Assembly (NCBI RefSeq): GCF_024609245.1
Contig: NZ_JANJYH010000002.1
Location: forward strand, 434,001 to 498,000
Direction: 5' to 3'
DNA: 64,000 nucleotides
Origin: Haloarchaeobius sp. FL176
GTDB lineage: Archaea; Halobacteriota; Halobacteria; Halobacteriales; Natrialbaceae
This document shows positions 42,605 through 52,156 of this stretch, in pieces (within the stretch, counting starts at the first letter, position 1; the number at the start of each line of letters is the position of its first letter). The notes beneath the pieces are model-generated. The model ran no database searches. It was not told the origin of the DNA and saw only the letters and a list, made by a program, of their open reading frames with translations. Both the position numbers and the translations under genes were made by a program.

Positions 42605-43729
42605 GTGGTTTACGAGACGGGAAACCAGACGGTCGACGACGCCGTCGAGCGCGTGCTCGCGGGCGAGCGTCTCGACCGCACGAACGGTCTGGCATTGATC
42701 GCACAGCCGGTGGACGACCTCGCGCCGGCAGCGGACTACGTCCGGTCGGAGCTGGGTGACGACACCGTCGACGCCTGCTCCATCGTGAACGCCAAGGCGG
42801 GCGACTGCGCGGAGGACTGCGGCTTCTGTGCGCAGTCGGTCCACTTCGACACGGGCATCGAGACGTACGGCTTCCTCGACCCGGCGGAGATACTCGACGC
42901 CGCGAAGCGCGCGGAGCGGGACGGCGCACAGCGGTTCGGCATCGTCGTCGCCGAGAAGGGTGTCTCGAAGGAGCACCGCCCGGACGAGTGGGACGAGGTC
43001 ATCCGGGCCATCCGTCTCGTGCGCGACGAGACGGACGTGGAGGTTGACGCCAGTCTGGGCATCCTCACGCGCGAAGAGGCCGAGATACTCGCCGACGAGG
43101 GCATCAACCACTACAATCACAACATCGAGACCTCGCCACGGTTCTTCCCCGAGATCGTCGACACCCACTCCTTCGAGGACCGCGTGGAGACGCTCGAACT
43201 CGCCAAAGAGGTCGGGATGGACCTCTGTGCGGGCGTCATCCTCGGCATGGGCGAGACGCCGACCGACCGCGTCGAGGCGGCCATCGCGCTGCAGGAGGTC
43301 GGCGTCTCCTCGCTGCCGGTGAACATCCTCAACCCCGTCGCAGGCACCGAGCTGGGCGACGAACTCGGCGACTCCGCGGACATCTCGACCGAGGAGATCA
43401 TCCGGACCATCGCGGTGTACCGGCTGCTCCACCCCGACGCCCGAGTCCGCCTGACCGGCGGGCGGGAGGTCAACCTCGCCGTCGACGAGCAGCACCGCCC
43501 GTTCGAGGCGGGCGCGGACGGCATCCTCACCGGCGACTACCTGACCACGGGCGGCCAGACCCCCGGCGACGACATCGAGGTCATCGAGCGCGCCGGGCTG
43601 GAGCCGAACACCGCGGCCAACGAGTTCGACCCCGAGGCGGTGAAGTCCCGGGGCGACGACGACCAGCGCGACGAACCCGTCGAGACGGCGGCCGGGACGG
43701 CGACGAGCAACGCGGAACTGGACGACTGA
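42605..43729 (+). CDS. bioB: Biotin synthase
   Basis: The 374-residue radical-SAM enzyme starts with GTG at 42605, about 26 nt after an AT-rich box (ACTAATATCTC), so it looks leaderless; longer frames are rejected. The cluster-binding CxxxCxxC is C68-C72-C75 within GDCAEDCGFCAQS. BioB landmarks NHYNHNIETSPRFFPEI, LCAGVILGMGETPTDR and ILNPVAGTEL follow. It inserts sulfur into dethiobiotin in the last step of biotin synthesis. The last 45 residues are an acidic halophile extension. First gene of the biotin cluster. Confidence 0.95.
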   Translation: MVYETGNQTVDDAVERVLAGERLDRTNGLALIAQPVDDLAPAADYVRSELGDDTVDACSIVNAKAGDCAEDCGFCAQSVHFDTGIETYGFLDPAEILDAAKRAERDGAQRFGIVVAEKGVSKEHRPDEWDEVIRAIRLVRDETDVEVDASLGILTREEAEILADEGINHYNHNIETSPRFFPEIVDTHSFEDRVETLELAKEVGMDLCAGVILGMGETPTDRVEAAIALQEVGVSSLPVNILNPVAGTELGDELGDSADISTEEIIRTIAVYRLLHPDARVRLTGGREVNLAVDEQHRPFEAGADGILTGDYLTTGGQTPGDDIEVIERAGLEPNTAANEFDPEAVKSRGDDDQRDEPVETAAGTATSNAELDD

Positions 43730-43766
43730 CCGACGACGGACGGACGACTGACACCTGCTTTCAGCC

Positions 43767-44834
43767 ATGGACGACCTGACATTCGCGGTACTCGGAACGG
43801 GCGGTATCGGCCGACGAACGCTCGAAGTGAGCGAGCACAAGGACGGACTCACGCCGGTCGCGGCGTGTGACCGGAACGGCATCGCCGTCGACCACGACGG
43901 CCTCGACGTCGACGAACTCCTCACAGCGACGGAGGGGAACGTCGCCAGCGAACATCGGGAGAACGCCACAACCGGCGACGACACCCGCACCGACGGCGGC
44001 ACGGCGGTCAAACAGCACGGCGAGGGCGCGGGCGTCGTCGCCAGCGCACAGGCCCGGCCGACGGAGACGCCCATCCAGGATGTCGTCGACGAATCGGCCG
44101 AGATCGACGCAGTGCTGCTCGCCCTGCCGAACCTCACGCACGACTTCATCCCACAGACCGCCGAGCGATTCGCCGAGGCGGGCTACGAGGGCGTTCTGGT
44201 GGACGTGCTCAAGCGCTCGCGGGTCATCGGCATGCTCGACGAGCGCGCCGACCTGTTCGAGGAGTCGGGCATCACCTTCGTCTGCGGCGCGGGCGCGACC
44301 CCGGGCTTCCTCACCGGCGCGGCGGCACTCGCCGCGCAGTCCTTCGTCGAGGTCGACGAGGTCGAGATCTGGTGGGGCGTCGGCCTCAAGTCGGGCTACG
44401 AGGACAACCGCGGCACCGTCCGAGAGGACATCGCCCACCTCGACGGGTACGACATCGAGAGCGCCCGCGAACTGAGCGACGAGGAGATCGAGGCCATCGT
44501 CGACGAGCACGACGGCGTCATCGAGTTCGAGGACATGGAGCACGCCGACGACGTGTTGCTCGAACGCGCCGGTATCTGCGACGCCGCGGACGTCACCGTC
44601 GGCGGCGTCCTCGACGTCCGCAGCGACGAGAAGCCCACGACGACAACCGTCCGGGTGACGGGCCGTACCTTCGACGGCGAGCGCGGCACCAACACGTTCC
44701 AGCTCGACGACGCGACGAGCATGGCCGCAAACGTCAACGGCCCCGCGTTGGGCTATCTCAAGACCGCCGTCCGGATGAACCGCGTGGGCGACTACGGCGT
44801 GTTCGGCCCGGCGGACCTGCTGCCGGGATTTTAG
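43767..44834 (+). CDS. bioU: Saccharopine-dehydrogenase-like protein, probable BioU (DAPA-forming suicide enzyme)
   Basis: The 355-residue protein starts FAVLGTGGIGRRTLEV, a Rossmann NAD(P)-binding loop. An acidic insertion (about residues 55-100) follows. The second half has LLALPNLTHDFIPQTAERF, VLVDVLKRSRVIGML and CGAGATPGFLTGAAALAAQ. Such proteins are usually labelled saccharopine dehydrogenase-like. BioU of cyanobacteria has the same label; it uses its own lysine amino group to convert KAPA to DAPA (carboxylated) and so replaces BioA. I recall a haloarchaeal BioU as well. Here the gene lies between bioB and bioF-bioD and no bioA is present, which supports that reading. K149 in DVLKRSR is my candidate for the sacrificed lysine. 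Confidence 0.78.
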   Translation: MDDLTFAVLGTGGIGRRTLEVSEHKDGLTPVAACDRNGIAVDHDGLDVDELLTATEGNVASEHRENATTGDDTRTDGGTAVKQHGEGAGVVASAQARPTETPIQDVVDESAEIDAVLLALPNLTHDFIPQTAERFAEAGYEGVLVDVLKRSRVIGMLDERADLFEESGITFVCGAGATPGFLTGAAALAAQSFVEVDEVEIWWGVGLKSGYEDNRGTVREDIAHLDGYDIESARELSDEEIEAIVDEHDGVIEFEDMEHADDVLLERAGICDAADVTVGGVLDVRSDEKPTTTTVRVTGRTFDGERGTNTFQLDDATSMAANVNGPALGYLKTAVRMNRVGDYGVFGPADLLPGF

Positions 44835-44897
44835 TTCTCACCTGCAACCGTTCCGTACCGAACGGTTCAAGGCCCGGTAACTGACACCTACGACCAG

Positions 44898-46112
44898 ATG
44901 ACAGAGCGCGGGTTCGACCTCGCCGACCGCGTCGCCGCCCGACAGGACTCCACCCTCTACCGCGACATCGCACCGGTCGACCGGATCGCCGAGCGAAGTT
45001 ACTTCGCGCCCGACCCCGGCCGCGACCTCCCCGTCCTCGACGGCGAGGAGCACCTCGTCTTCGCCGCGAACAACTACCTCGGGCTGACACAGGACGACCG
45101 CGTTCAGGACGCCGCTGCGCAGGCCGCCGAGGTGGTCGGTACCGGCGCGGGTGCCAGCCGGCTCGTCACCGGCGACACGCTGGTCCATCGGGACCTCGAA
45201 CGTCGGCTCGCGGAGGTCAAGGGGACCGAGCGGGCGCTCGCGTTCTCCTCCGGCTACGCCGCGAACGTCGGCACCATCGCGGCGCTCTCGCCGGACGTCG
45301 TTTTCTCCGACGAGTTCAACCACGCGAGCATCGTCGACGGCTGTCGGCTCTCCGGGGCCGAGATCGTCGTCTACGAGCACCGCGACGCCGCCGACCTCGA
45401 ACGGCGGATGGCCGAGCGCGCCGACGCGGCACCTGAAGCCGCCGCTGACGAGTCCTGGCTCGTCCTCACCGACAGCGTGTTCTCCATGGACGGGACGGTC
45501 GCGCCGCTAGAGGCCATCTGCGACGCCGCCGACGCGTTCGGCGCGTGGCTCATGGTCGACGAGGCACACGCGACCGGTCTGCACGTCGACGGCGGCGGCA
45601 TCGTCCAGCGCGAGGGACTCGAAGACCGCGTCCACGTCCAGATGGGCACGCTCTCGAAGGCGCTCGCCAGCCAGGGTGGCTACGTCGCCGGCAGCGACAC
45701 CCTGATACAACATCTCGTCAACGAGGCGCGGTCGTTCGTCTTCTCGACCGGGCTGGCCCCGCCAGCTGCCGCGGCTGCCAGCGAGGCGCTCCACCTCGCC
45801 CGTCACGGGGAGTGCCGCGACCGCCTCTGGTCGAACGTCGGCCAGCTGCGCAACGGGCTCGAATCGGTGGGCTACGAGGTCCGTGGCGACACGCAGATCC
45901 TCCCCGTCGTCGTCGGCGACCGAGAGGACGCGCTCGCACTCGAACGCGCAGTCAGGAAGCGCGGCGTCGTCGCCCCTGCCATCCGCCCGCCGACGGTGCC
46001 GGCGGGGACGAGTCGCATCCGCGTCGCACCGATGGCGGCGCACTCGCGGAGCGACGTGGAGCACTGCATCGAGGCGTTCCGCGCGGCCGGCGAGGAGGTC
46101 GGCCTGCTGTGA
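44898..46112 (+). CDS. bioF: 8-amino-7-oxononanoate synthase
   Basis: The 404-residue fold-type I PLP enzyme has NNYLGLTQDDRVQDAA, GTGAGASRLVTGDTLVHRDLE, VFSDEFNHASIVDGCRLSG, LMVDEAHATGLHVDGGG and the PLP-lysine motif MGTLSKALASQGGYV. It condenses pimeloyl-thioester with alanine to KAPA, the substrate of the next step. Related alpha-oxoamine synthases (e.g. Kbl) look similar, but the cluster settles the choice. It lies 63 nt after bioU. Confidence 0.93.
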   Translation: MTERGFDLADRVAARQDSTLYRDIAPVDRIAERSYFAPDPGRDLPVLDGEEHLVFAANNYLGLTQDDRVQDAAAQAAEVVGTGAGASRLVTGDTLVHRDLERRLAEVKGTERALAFSSGYAANVGTIAALSPDVVFSDEFNHASIVDGCRLSGAEIVVYEHRDAADLERRMAERADAAPEAAADESWLVLTDSVFSMDGTVAPLEAICDAADAFGAWLMVDEAHATGLHVDGGGIVQREGLEDRVHVQMGTLSKALASQGGYVAGSDTLIQHLVNEARSFVFSTGLAPPAAAAASEALHLARHGECRDRLWSNVGQLRNGLESVGYEVRGDTQILPVVVGDREDALALERAVRKRGVVAPAIRPPTVPAGTSRIRVAPMAAHSRSDVEHCIEAFRAAGEEVGLL

Positions 46113-46774
46113 GGATCGCCGTCGTCGGCACCGACACCGGGGTCGGCAAGACCGTCGTCACTGCAGGCGTGACCGGCGTGCTCCGCCGGGACGGCGTGGA
46201 CGCCCGCGCAATCAAGCCCTACCAGACCGGCTTCCCGCCGGACGACGACGCCGCGTTCGTCCGGGCCGCCTGCGACGAGGACGCTGCTGCAGCCACCTGT
46301 CTCGGTCGCCTCGAACCGCCGCTCGCCCCCCGGGTCGCCGCCGAGCGCGAGGGGACCGAACTCGACTACGACGACCTCCGGACCCGGGCAGCCGACGCGC
46401 TCGCCGCCGCCGATGTGGGAGTGCTGGAGGGGGTCGGCGGGCTACGCGTCCCCCTGACAGCCGAGCACGACGTGCTCGACCTCGTCGCCGACTGCGGCTG
46501 TGAGGCGCTACTCGTCGCTCGCTCCGGGCTCGGCACGCTGAACCACACGGCCCTCTCGGCCGACGCTCTCGAGGCTGCCGGGGTGCCGGTGCGGGGCGTC
46601 GTGCTGAACGAGTGGGCTGGTGAAACGGTCGCCGAGCGGACGAACCCCACCGAACTCGAACGCATGACGGGTCTGCCCGTCGCGACGGTGCCGCCGGCCG
46701 ACATCGACGAGCCGGCCGATTCGGTCGCCCTCGTCGACGCACACCTCCCGGACTCGTTCCTGCCGAGCGCGTGA
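46109..46774 (+). CDS. bioD: Dethiobiotin synthetase
   Basis: The 221-residue product starts with GTG overlapping the bioF stop (GTGA). P-loop: VVGTDTGVGKTVVTAGV at residues 5-21. Further motifs are AIKPYQTGF, VLEGVGGLRVPL, EALLVARSGLGTLNHTAL and GVVLNEW. It closes the ureido ring from DAPA and CO2 with ATP. If the upstream enzyme is BioU, the carboxylated intermediate may be its direct substrate. Confidence 0.94.
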   Translation: MRIAVVGTDTGVGKTVVTAGVTGVLRRDGVDARAIKPYQTGFPPDDDAAFVRAACDEDAAAATCLGRLEPPLAPRVAAEREGTELDYDDLRTRAADALAAADVGVLEGVGGLRVPLTAEHDVLDLVADCGCEALLVARSGLGTLNHTALSADALEAAGVPVRGVVLNEWAGETVAERTNPTELERMTGLPVATVPPADIDEPADSVALVDAHLPDSFLPSA

Positions 46775-46888
46775 CGCCACGGCGGTCCTGCGGTGTTCGT
46801 CGCTCGCTATCCACTCCTCGGCGGAACGTGGCGTCGCCACTCCCCGTCGAGTGCGCGAAAGAAGGTGGTCGGTGTCGGTTTCCCCGGT

Positions 46889-48370
46889 TCAGACCGCTGC
46901 ACGGACCGCGCTGGCCTGTGCGGTGACGAGGCGCTCCTCGTCGTCGTCGTCGGACTGAACGCTGCTGTTCGTCTGGTCGGCGTCGGTCATCGTGACCGTC
47001 ACGTCGGTCGAGTTGCCCGTTGCGACGGTCTGGGTCGTAAAGCGCTCGTGACCGGCGAGCACGACGACCGTCTCGTCGCTGATCTCGACCATCCGGTAGG
47101 TGTGGTCCTCGTCCATCTGGTAGACGCCGTTGTTCAGGGGTCCGCGGCTCTCCAGCCAGCCCTGGAAGGTGCTGCGGAACTCGTCCTGCTCGGAGGCGTT
47201 GTCGAACCGGAGCGTCCACGCGTAGCCGTACTTGTAGGCGTCGCCGTAGCTCTGGTTCTTGAAGACCATCACGCGGTCTGCGCCCCAGCCCTCGGCAGCG
47301 GCGGCGGCGTCGGGGCCGCTCACGCCGGCACGGAGCGAGGAGCGCAGGAACAGCTCACCGCGCGTGTTCGTCGAGTAGTGGTTCCAGACGGAGTCCTGAC
47401 CGCGCTCGACGCTCAGGTCGAGCGGGCGTTCTTCGTCCGGCATGTAGTTGTGCATGATCTGCTCCGTCGAGATGGGCGGATTGTCGTACAGCGTCTGGAA
47501 CTCGCTGGTGGAGTTGACGCGGAACTTCGTGTAGCGCTCGCCCATCACGTACGGGCCGAGCTGGTACATCGAGAACGCCGAGGAGTTCGTCCACGCGGAG
47601 ACGTCGCGAGAGGCGGCGTCGCGGTTCATGTACTCCTCCTGGTACTCGCTCTCGAAGTACACCGCGCTGCCCTCGACGAGCGAGGTCTCGACGTCGCCGA
47701 GGTTGACGCCATCGCTGGTGAGGTTGGCGGCCAGGCGGTCCTGGCTCCCCTCGTAGAACTGGATGGCGTGCAGGAACTCGTGGGCGAGCGTGATTTCGGC
47801 TTCCTCGGGGCCCTGCGGGCGCCCCTCGCCGCCGCTGGCGTTGATGTACCGCATCACGACGTCGACCTCAGTGCTCCCGTCGGGGCCGTTCTGTGGGGAT
47901 GCGAAGCCCGCGACGTACACGTCGGGCGTGCCGTCCGGTGCGATGCCCATGACGGCCTGGAAGGACTCGTTGTCGAACCCGAACTGGTCGAACGTGTACG
48001 GGTTCGTCTGCTCGGGCGAGAGCGACCGCACGGACGGGCCCTGGTCCAGCTCCACGCCGGCCATCTCCATGACGTTCAGGTAGACCTGGTTGGCGTCGAA
48101 GCCGAGACAGGCACCCTGCACCTGCACGAGGTCGCCCTCCTCGCTGCGGTACTCACAGGGTTCCGCCTGCTCCTCCCCTTCGTCATCGTCGGACGTGGTG
48201 GTCTCTGTCGGTTCGGACGTCTGCGTGTCGGTCTGTTCCGCGGTCGTCTGCACGTCGGTCGGCTCTCCGGTGGTCTCGACTGTCGTCGAGTCCCCACCCT
48301 GGTCGGTGGTGTTACACCCAGCGACCACGAGCATGAGGGCCAACGCGACTGCGAGAAGCGCTCGCTTCAT
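46889..48370 (-). CDS. Secreted lipoprotein with an HExxH metalloprotease-like motif
   Basis: The 493-residue product from the ATG at 48370 has a Sec-type lipoprotein signal (MKRALLAVALALMLVVAGC, cysteine at 19), unusual here because the other lipoproteins use Tat. A Thr/Glu-rich linker reaches residue 70. The motif ITLAHEFLHAIQF near 195 is HExxH, with a downstream TSLVEGSAVYFESEY whose glutamate is placed as the third zinc ligand of gluzincins. Seven or more NxS/T sites are present. It is probably a surface zinc peptidase; no named family is certain. Confidence 0.75.
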   Translation of the reverse strand: MKRALLAVALALMLVVAGCNTTDQGGDSTTVETTGEPTDVQTTAEQTDTQTSEPTETTTSDDDEGEEQAEPCEYRSEEGDLVQVQGACLGFDANQVYLNVMEMAGVELDQGPSVRSLSPEQTNPYTFDQFGFDNESFQAVMGIAPDGTPDVYVAGFASPQNGPDGSTEVDVVMRYINASGGEGRPQGPEEAEITLAHEFLHAIQFYEGSQDRLAANLTSDGVNLGDVETSLVEGSAVYFESEYQEEYMNRDAASRDVSAWTNSSAFSMYQLGPYVMGERYTKFRVNSTSEFQTLYDNPPISTEQIMHNYMPDEERPLDLSVERGQDSVWNHYSTNTRGELFLRSSLRAGVSGPDAAAAAEGWGADRVMVFKNQSYGDAYKYGYAWTLRFDNASEQDEFRSTFQGWLESRGPLNNGVYQMDEDHTYRMVEISDETVVVLAGHERFTTQTVATGNSTDVTVTMTDADQTNSSVQSDDDDEERLVTAQASAVRAAV

Positions 48371-48482
48371 GTGAGAACTATTCACAACACAGTAGTTTGC
48401 ACGCTTAGGCGTTGCGGTCTCGTTTCACCGAAAACAGAAAGAAAGTTTCGGCGAGTTCCGGAGACGGCAGCAGGTTCGAAGC

Positions 48483-49985
48483 TTACACCCAGTCGTCGAG
48501 TCCGGACTGTCCGTCATCTGTTTCGTCAGTCTCGGTGTCAGTATCGGCCGGCGACGGATCGTCGGGATCGGCCGCCGGGCCGCCGAGTGTCCGCTGTCCG
48601 TCGTCGTCGGCGTCGTCCGCGGTCGTCTCGCCATTCGCAGCCGCCTCGTCGTCCGTCGCCGCCTCGCCGTCTGATTCGAACTGCGCGAACGCGCCGCCGG
48701 CGTTGTCGACGACCGCGTCGTTCCGTCGCTCCTGAGCCTCGTCGACGATGCCCTGCACCTTGTTCGTGTCCTCGCCGCTGCCAGTGACGAACGACACGTC
48801 CGAGGCGTCGAGGTCGTACACCATCGTCATCCGGATGGTGAGCTCGCGGGGCTTGCAGTGGTGGGTCATCTCCGCGAGGAACGGCATCACCTCGCGGCGC
48901 GCCGTCCCCATGCTGAACCCGCCCTTCTCCGCAATCTTCCGGGCGATTGCGTCGCGCCTGTTCCGCGTCGCCTTCGAGCGCCCGAGCTTCGACCAGTACG
49001 ACGGCGGGCCGTACCGGGTCCAGCCGCCGTGGTCGTGTCGCCGCGCGGCAGCGACGCCCGCGGCAACGTTGTCCGTCGCGTAGCGCCAGAACGAGTAGTC
49101 CTGCGTGGCCCGCACCCGGCCGAGCCAGCGGTCGGCGTTCGCGAGGAAGCCGTACGCGTCGGCCAGCTCATCGCCGCGGTAGTCCTTCGGGACGTTGTCC
49201 TCGACCCAGTTGAGCAGGTCGTCCGGCGTCTCGTCGACGTCGTAGGACGCGTACAGCGCCTCCTCGGCGGAGTTGTGCTTGATGACGTCGTCGAGGAAGT
49301 CGAAGATGCCCTCCGTGCGGTCGCGCTCGCCCGTCACCACGTCGTCGACGGTGAGCCGCTGGTTCCGTTCGGCGAGCGCCTGCAGGTCGTTCACCGCCGA
49401 CCGGAGGTCGCCGCTGGTCTCGCTGGCGATCTCGTCGAGCGCGTCGTCCTCGTACTCGATGCCCTCCTGGCGACAGATATCGCGCAAGACGGGGACGATG
49501 GAGCGCCGGGAGACGTCGCGGAACTCGATCTCGCGGCAGGCGTTCCGGAGGCTGTTGCTCATGTCGTAGAACTCGTTGGCGATGAGTACCATCGGCTGGT
49601 TCGCCTCCTTGACGATCCGGGTCACCTCGCGGGAGCCGCCGTAGTCACTGTTCCCGTGGAAGTTGTCCGCCTCGTCCACGACGAGCAGTTGCCGACCGTC
49701 CGCGCCACCGAGCGTCTGGTTCTGCGAGGCGCGCCCGGCGAACCGCTTGATATCGTCGGCGGTCCGCGAGTCGCTCGCGTTCAACTCCATCACCGGCCAG
49801 TTCATGTCGTTGGCCAGCGCGTGCGCCGCCGAGGTCTTCCCCACCCCTGGAGAGCCGTGGACGATGGCGGCCTCGCGGTGGTCGTCCCAGGTCTCCGCCC
49901 ACTTCCGGAGCTCGTCGCGGGCCTTGTCGTTCCCGCGCACCTCCGAGAGCGTCGACGGGCGGTACTTCTCCGTCCAGTCTGCCAT
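48483..49985 (-). CDS. rfcL: Replication factor C large subunit
   Basis: The 500-residue AAA+ protein starts MADWTEKYRPSTLSEVRGND. Walker A is GSPGVGKTS (44-52) and Walker B LLVVDEADNF; sensor 1 lies in PMVLIANEFYD, and there is a domain III collar region. RfcL has no SRC arginine finger, as in archaeal large subunits. From about residue 410 an acidic low-complexity tail ends in QSGLDDWV. Within it is no obvious canonical PIP box at the very end, where archaeal RfcL usually carries a PCNA-binding motif; SGLDDWV may be a degenerate form. RfcL and RfcS load PCNA. Confidence 0.95.
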   Translation of the reverse strand: MADWTEKYRPSTLSEVRGNDKARDELRKWAETWDDHREAAIVHGSPGVGKTSAAHALANDMNWPVMELNASDSRTADDIKRFAGRASQNQTLGGADGRQLLVVDEADNFHGNSDYGGSREVTRIVKEANQPMVLIANEFYDMSNSLRNACREIEFRDVSRRSIVPVLRDICRQEGIEYEDDALDEIASETSGDLRSAVNDLQALAERNQRLTVDDVVTGERDRTEGIFDFLDDVIKHNSAEEALYASYDVDETPDDLLNWVEDNVPKDYRGDELADAYGFLANADRWLGRVRATQDYSFWRYATDNVAAGVAAARRHDHGGWTRYGPPSYWSKLGRSKATRNRRDAIARKIAEKGGFSMGTARREVMPFLAEMTHHCKPRELTIRMTMVYDLDASDVSFVTGSGEDTNKVQGIVDEAQERRNDAVVDNAGGAFAQFESDGEAATDDEAAANGETTADDADDDGQRTLGGPAADPDDPSPADTDTETDETDDGQSGLDDWV

Positions 49986-50128
49986 TACCGGAGGGAGGGG
50001 CGGGCCGCGTTTAGTGGTTGCGGAGCGGGCCGTCCACCGACGCCGAGGCGGGCCAACGGCGGGGAATCACGAGGGCGACCCACACACGACCAAAACACCC
50101 AACTGCCGACCGGTACTACCGCCGACAA

Positions 50129-50797
50129 GTGACGACCTACGACGCGATTCTCTTCGACAACGACGGCGTCCTGGTGGATCCACCGGGGCACGGGGACCAG
50201 CTCGCGGCGATCCGAGACGCGTTCGACGAGCTCGGCATCGAGTCGCCCGACGAGAATCACCTCTCCGCCCTCACCGGTGGCGTGACACCCGAACTCCTCG
50301 CGGAGCTGGAACGGACCTACGGTGTGGACCGCGAGGCGCTGTGGGACGCCCGCGAGCGCCACGACGAGCGGTCGCAGTTCGAGGCGTTCCGGGCGGGGCG
50401 ACGCGACAGTTACGACGACGTGACGGCGCTCTCCGGCATCCCGCAGCCCTGCGGGCTGGTGAGCAACAACCACCACACGACGGTCGAGTTCGTCCTCGAC
50501 CGGTTCGGCTTCGCCGACGCCTTCGAGACGTACTACGGCCGGCCGATGACCATCGAGAGCCTGTCGCTGAAGAAGCCGAACACGCACTACCTCGACCGGG
50601 CGCTCGCGGACCTCGGCGGCGGGTCGGCGCTGTACGTCGGCGACAGCGAGAGCGACGTGGTGGCCGCCGAACGCGCCGGGATGGACTCGGTGTTCGTCCG
50701 GCGCGAGCACAGCCGCGACGTCGAACTGCCGACGGAGCCCACGCACGAGGTGGAGACACTGCACGCGGTGCGGGATATCGCGAACGACGCAGCGTGA
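50129..50797 (+). CDS. HAD family hydrolase
   Basis: The 222-residue product starts with GTG at 50129. HAD motif I is LFDNDGVLVDP, with DxD at residues 9-11. Motif II is GLVSNNHHTTVEF, the motif III lysine is in SLKKPNTHYL, and motif IV is YVGDSESDVVAAERAGMDSVFV. This is the phosphoglycolate-phosphatase/beta-phosphoglucomutase-like branch with a helical cap between motifs I and II. A sugar phosphate or phosphoglycolate is a likely substrate, but which one cannot be told. It diverges from rfcL. Confidence 0.9.
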   Translation: MTTYDAILFDNDGVLVDPPGHGDQLAAIRDAFDELGIESPDENHLSALTGGVTPELLAELERTYGVDREALWDARERHDERSQFEAFRAGRRDSYDDVTALSGIPQPCGLVSNNHHTTVEFVLDRFGFADAFETYYGRPMTIESLSLKKPNTHYLDRALADLGGGSALYVGDSESDVVAAERAGMDSVFVRREHSRDVELPTEPTHEVETLHAVRDIANDAA

Positions 50798-50916
50798 CCG
50801 CACGGCGCGGCACCGAAACTGTCTGAATCCGTACCAAAGCGGATTCCAGAAAGACTGTTTACAAAAGAGAATTTCCGGGAAACCCTACAAGTCTGTCAGC
50901 CGTACCTCTAGCTGTA

Positions 50917-52131
50917 ATGGCGACGGACGAATCAGTCGTGCGGCGGTACTACCTGTTCCGTGCGACGAACGCCGCCGGGTTCTACCTCCCCATCAGCGTC
51001 CTCTACCTGCTGGACAGAGGGTTCGGCCTCGGCTTCGTCGCGCTGGTGCAGGCGACGTTCTCTCTGGCGATGCTGGCCGCCGAGATCCCCTCGGGATACC
51101 TCGGCGACCGAATCGGCCGGCGGGCCAGCCTGGCCGTCGGTAGCCTCCTCCGGGCAGCGGGGATGGCGGGGTACGCCTTCGTCGACACGCCGGCCGGGTT
51201 CGTGGCGATGCAGGCCGTCTGGGCCACGGGCTGGGCGTTCCGCTCGGGGACGGGCGACGCCTGGCTCTACGAGCTGCTCGCCCGGACCTGCGACGACGAC
51301 GAGTTCGCCCGCATCAAGGGGCGGGGGAGCACGGTCTTGCTCCTCACCTCGGCGGTGACGGCCATCGCCGGCGGGCTGCTGTACGGCGTCGCCCACGAGC
51401 TGCCGTTCCTGCTCAGCGCGACGCTCGCGGTCTCCGGCGTGTCCGTGCTGTACACGTTCCCCTCGGTCCGGGTCGACGACGAGGACGCCGACGCGTTCAC
51501 GGTGCGCGAGGCGGTCCGGATGCTCCGCGTGCAGGCGAGCCGCGAGAGCGTCCGCTGGCTCGTCGCCTACGTCGGACTGTTCTACGGGCTGTTCGGGCTG
51601 GCCCGGATGGTCGAACAGCCGGCGCTGGACGCGCTCGGGGTCCCGGCGGCCGGGCTCGGCGTCGTCTTCGCGGCGTTCAAGCTGGTGTCCGCGGGTGCGG
51701 CCTCGACGGCCGGCTGGTTCGAGGACCGCCTCGGCGCTCGCGGCGTGCTCGGCCTGCTCGTCCCGGTGTTCGCCGTGGCGTTCGTCCTCGGGGCGCTGTT
51801 CCCCGTGCTCCTCGTCCCGACGTTCTTCCTCTACCGGAGCGTCCGGTCGGTCGTCCAGCCCGTCCAGAACCAGTACCTGAACGACCGGCTCGCGGACGTG
51901 GGGCGTGCGACGGTGCTCTCGGGGGTCTCAATGGTGCTGTCGCTGTCGAGCGGGCTGCTGAAGCTCGCACTGGGGGGCATCGCGGAGCGGCTCGGCCCGC
52001 TCGCGTTCCTCCCCAGAGTGGGCGCGGTCCTCGTGGTCGCCGCCAGCCTGCTCTGGTTCTTCACCCGGCCCGTGCGGAGCGGCGGGTCGACGACCGGTGT
52101 CTCCGGTGGAGGCGCGGCCGCCTCGGACTGA
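50917..52131 (+). CDS. MFS transporter
   Basis: The 404-residue protein has about eleven to twelve hydrophobic segments. The MFS loop 2-3 signature is IPSGYLGDRIGRRASLAVG. Other pieces are FRSGTGDAWLYELLAR and FFLYRSVRSVVQPVQNQYLND. This matches the archaeal MFS group close to YbfB-like or drug exporters; substrate unknown. It is monocistronic, with a short AT-rich block (GTTTACAAAAGAGAAT) 65 nt upstream. Confidence 0.9.
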   Translation: MATDESVVRRYYLFRATNAAGFYLPISVLYLLDRGFGLGFVALVQATFSLAMLAAEIPSGYLGDRIGRRASLAVGSLLRAAGMAGYAFVDTPAGFVAMQAVWATGWAFRSGTGDAWLYELLARTCDDDEFARIKGRGSTVLLLTSAVTAIAGGLLYGVAHELPFLLSATLAVSGVSVLYTFPSVRVDDEDADAFTVREAVRMLRVQASRESVRWLVAYVGLFYGLFGLARMVEQPALDALGVPAAGLGVVFAAFKLVSAGAASTAGWFEDRLGARGVLGLLVPVFAVAFVLGALFPVLLVPTFFLYRSVRSVVQPVQNQYLNDRLADVGRATVLSGVSMVLSLSSGLLKLALGGIAERLGPLAFLPRVGAVLVVAASLLWFFTRPVRSGGSTTGVSGGGAAASD

Positions 52132-52156
52132 GAGAGAAGCGCGGTTGGACGGTCCG

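Noticed and set aside
46793-48787. 664-residue plus-strand frame opposite the HExxH lipoprotein
   Set aside because: It runs into rfcL on the other strand and has low-complexity R-rich ends; shadow.
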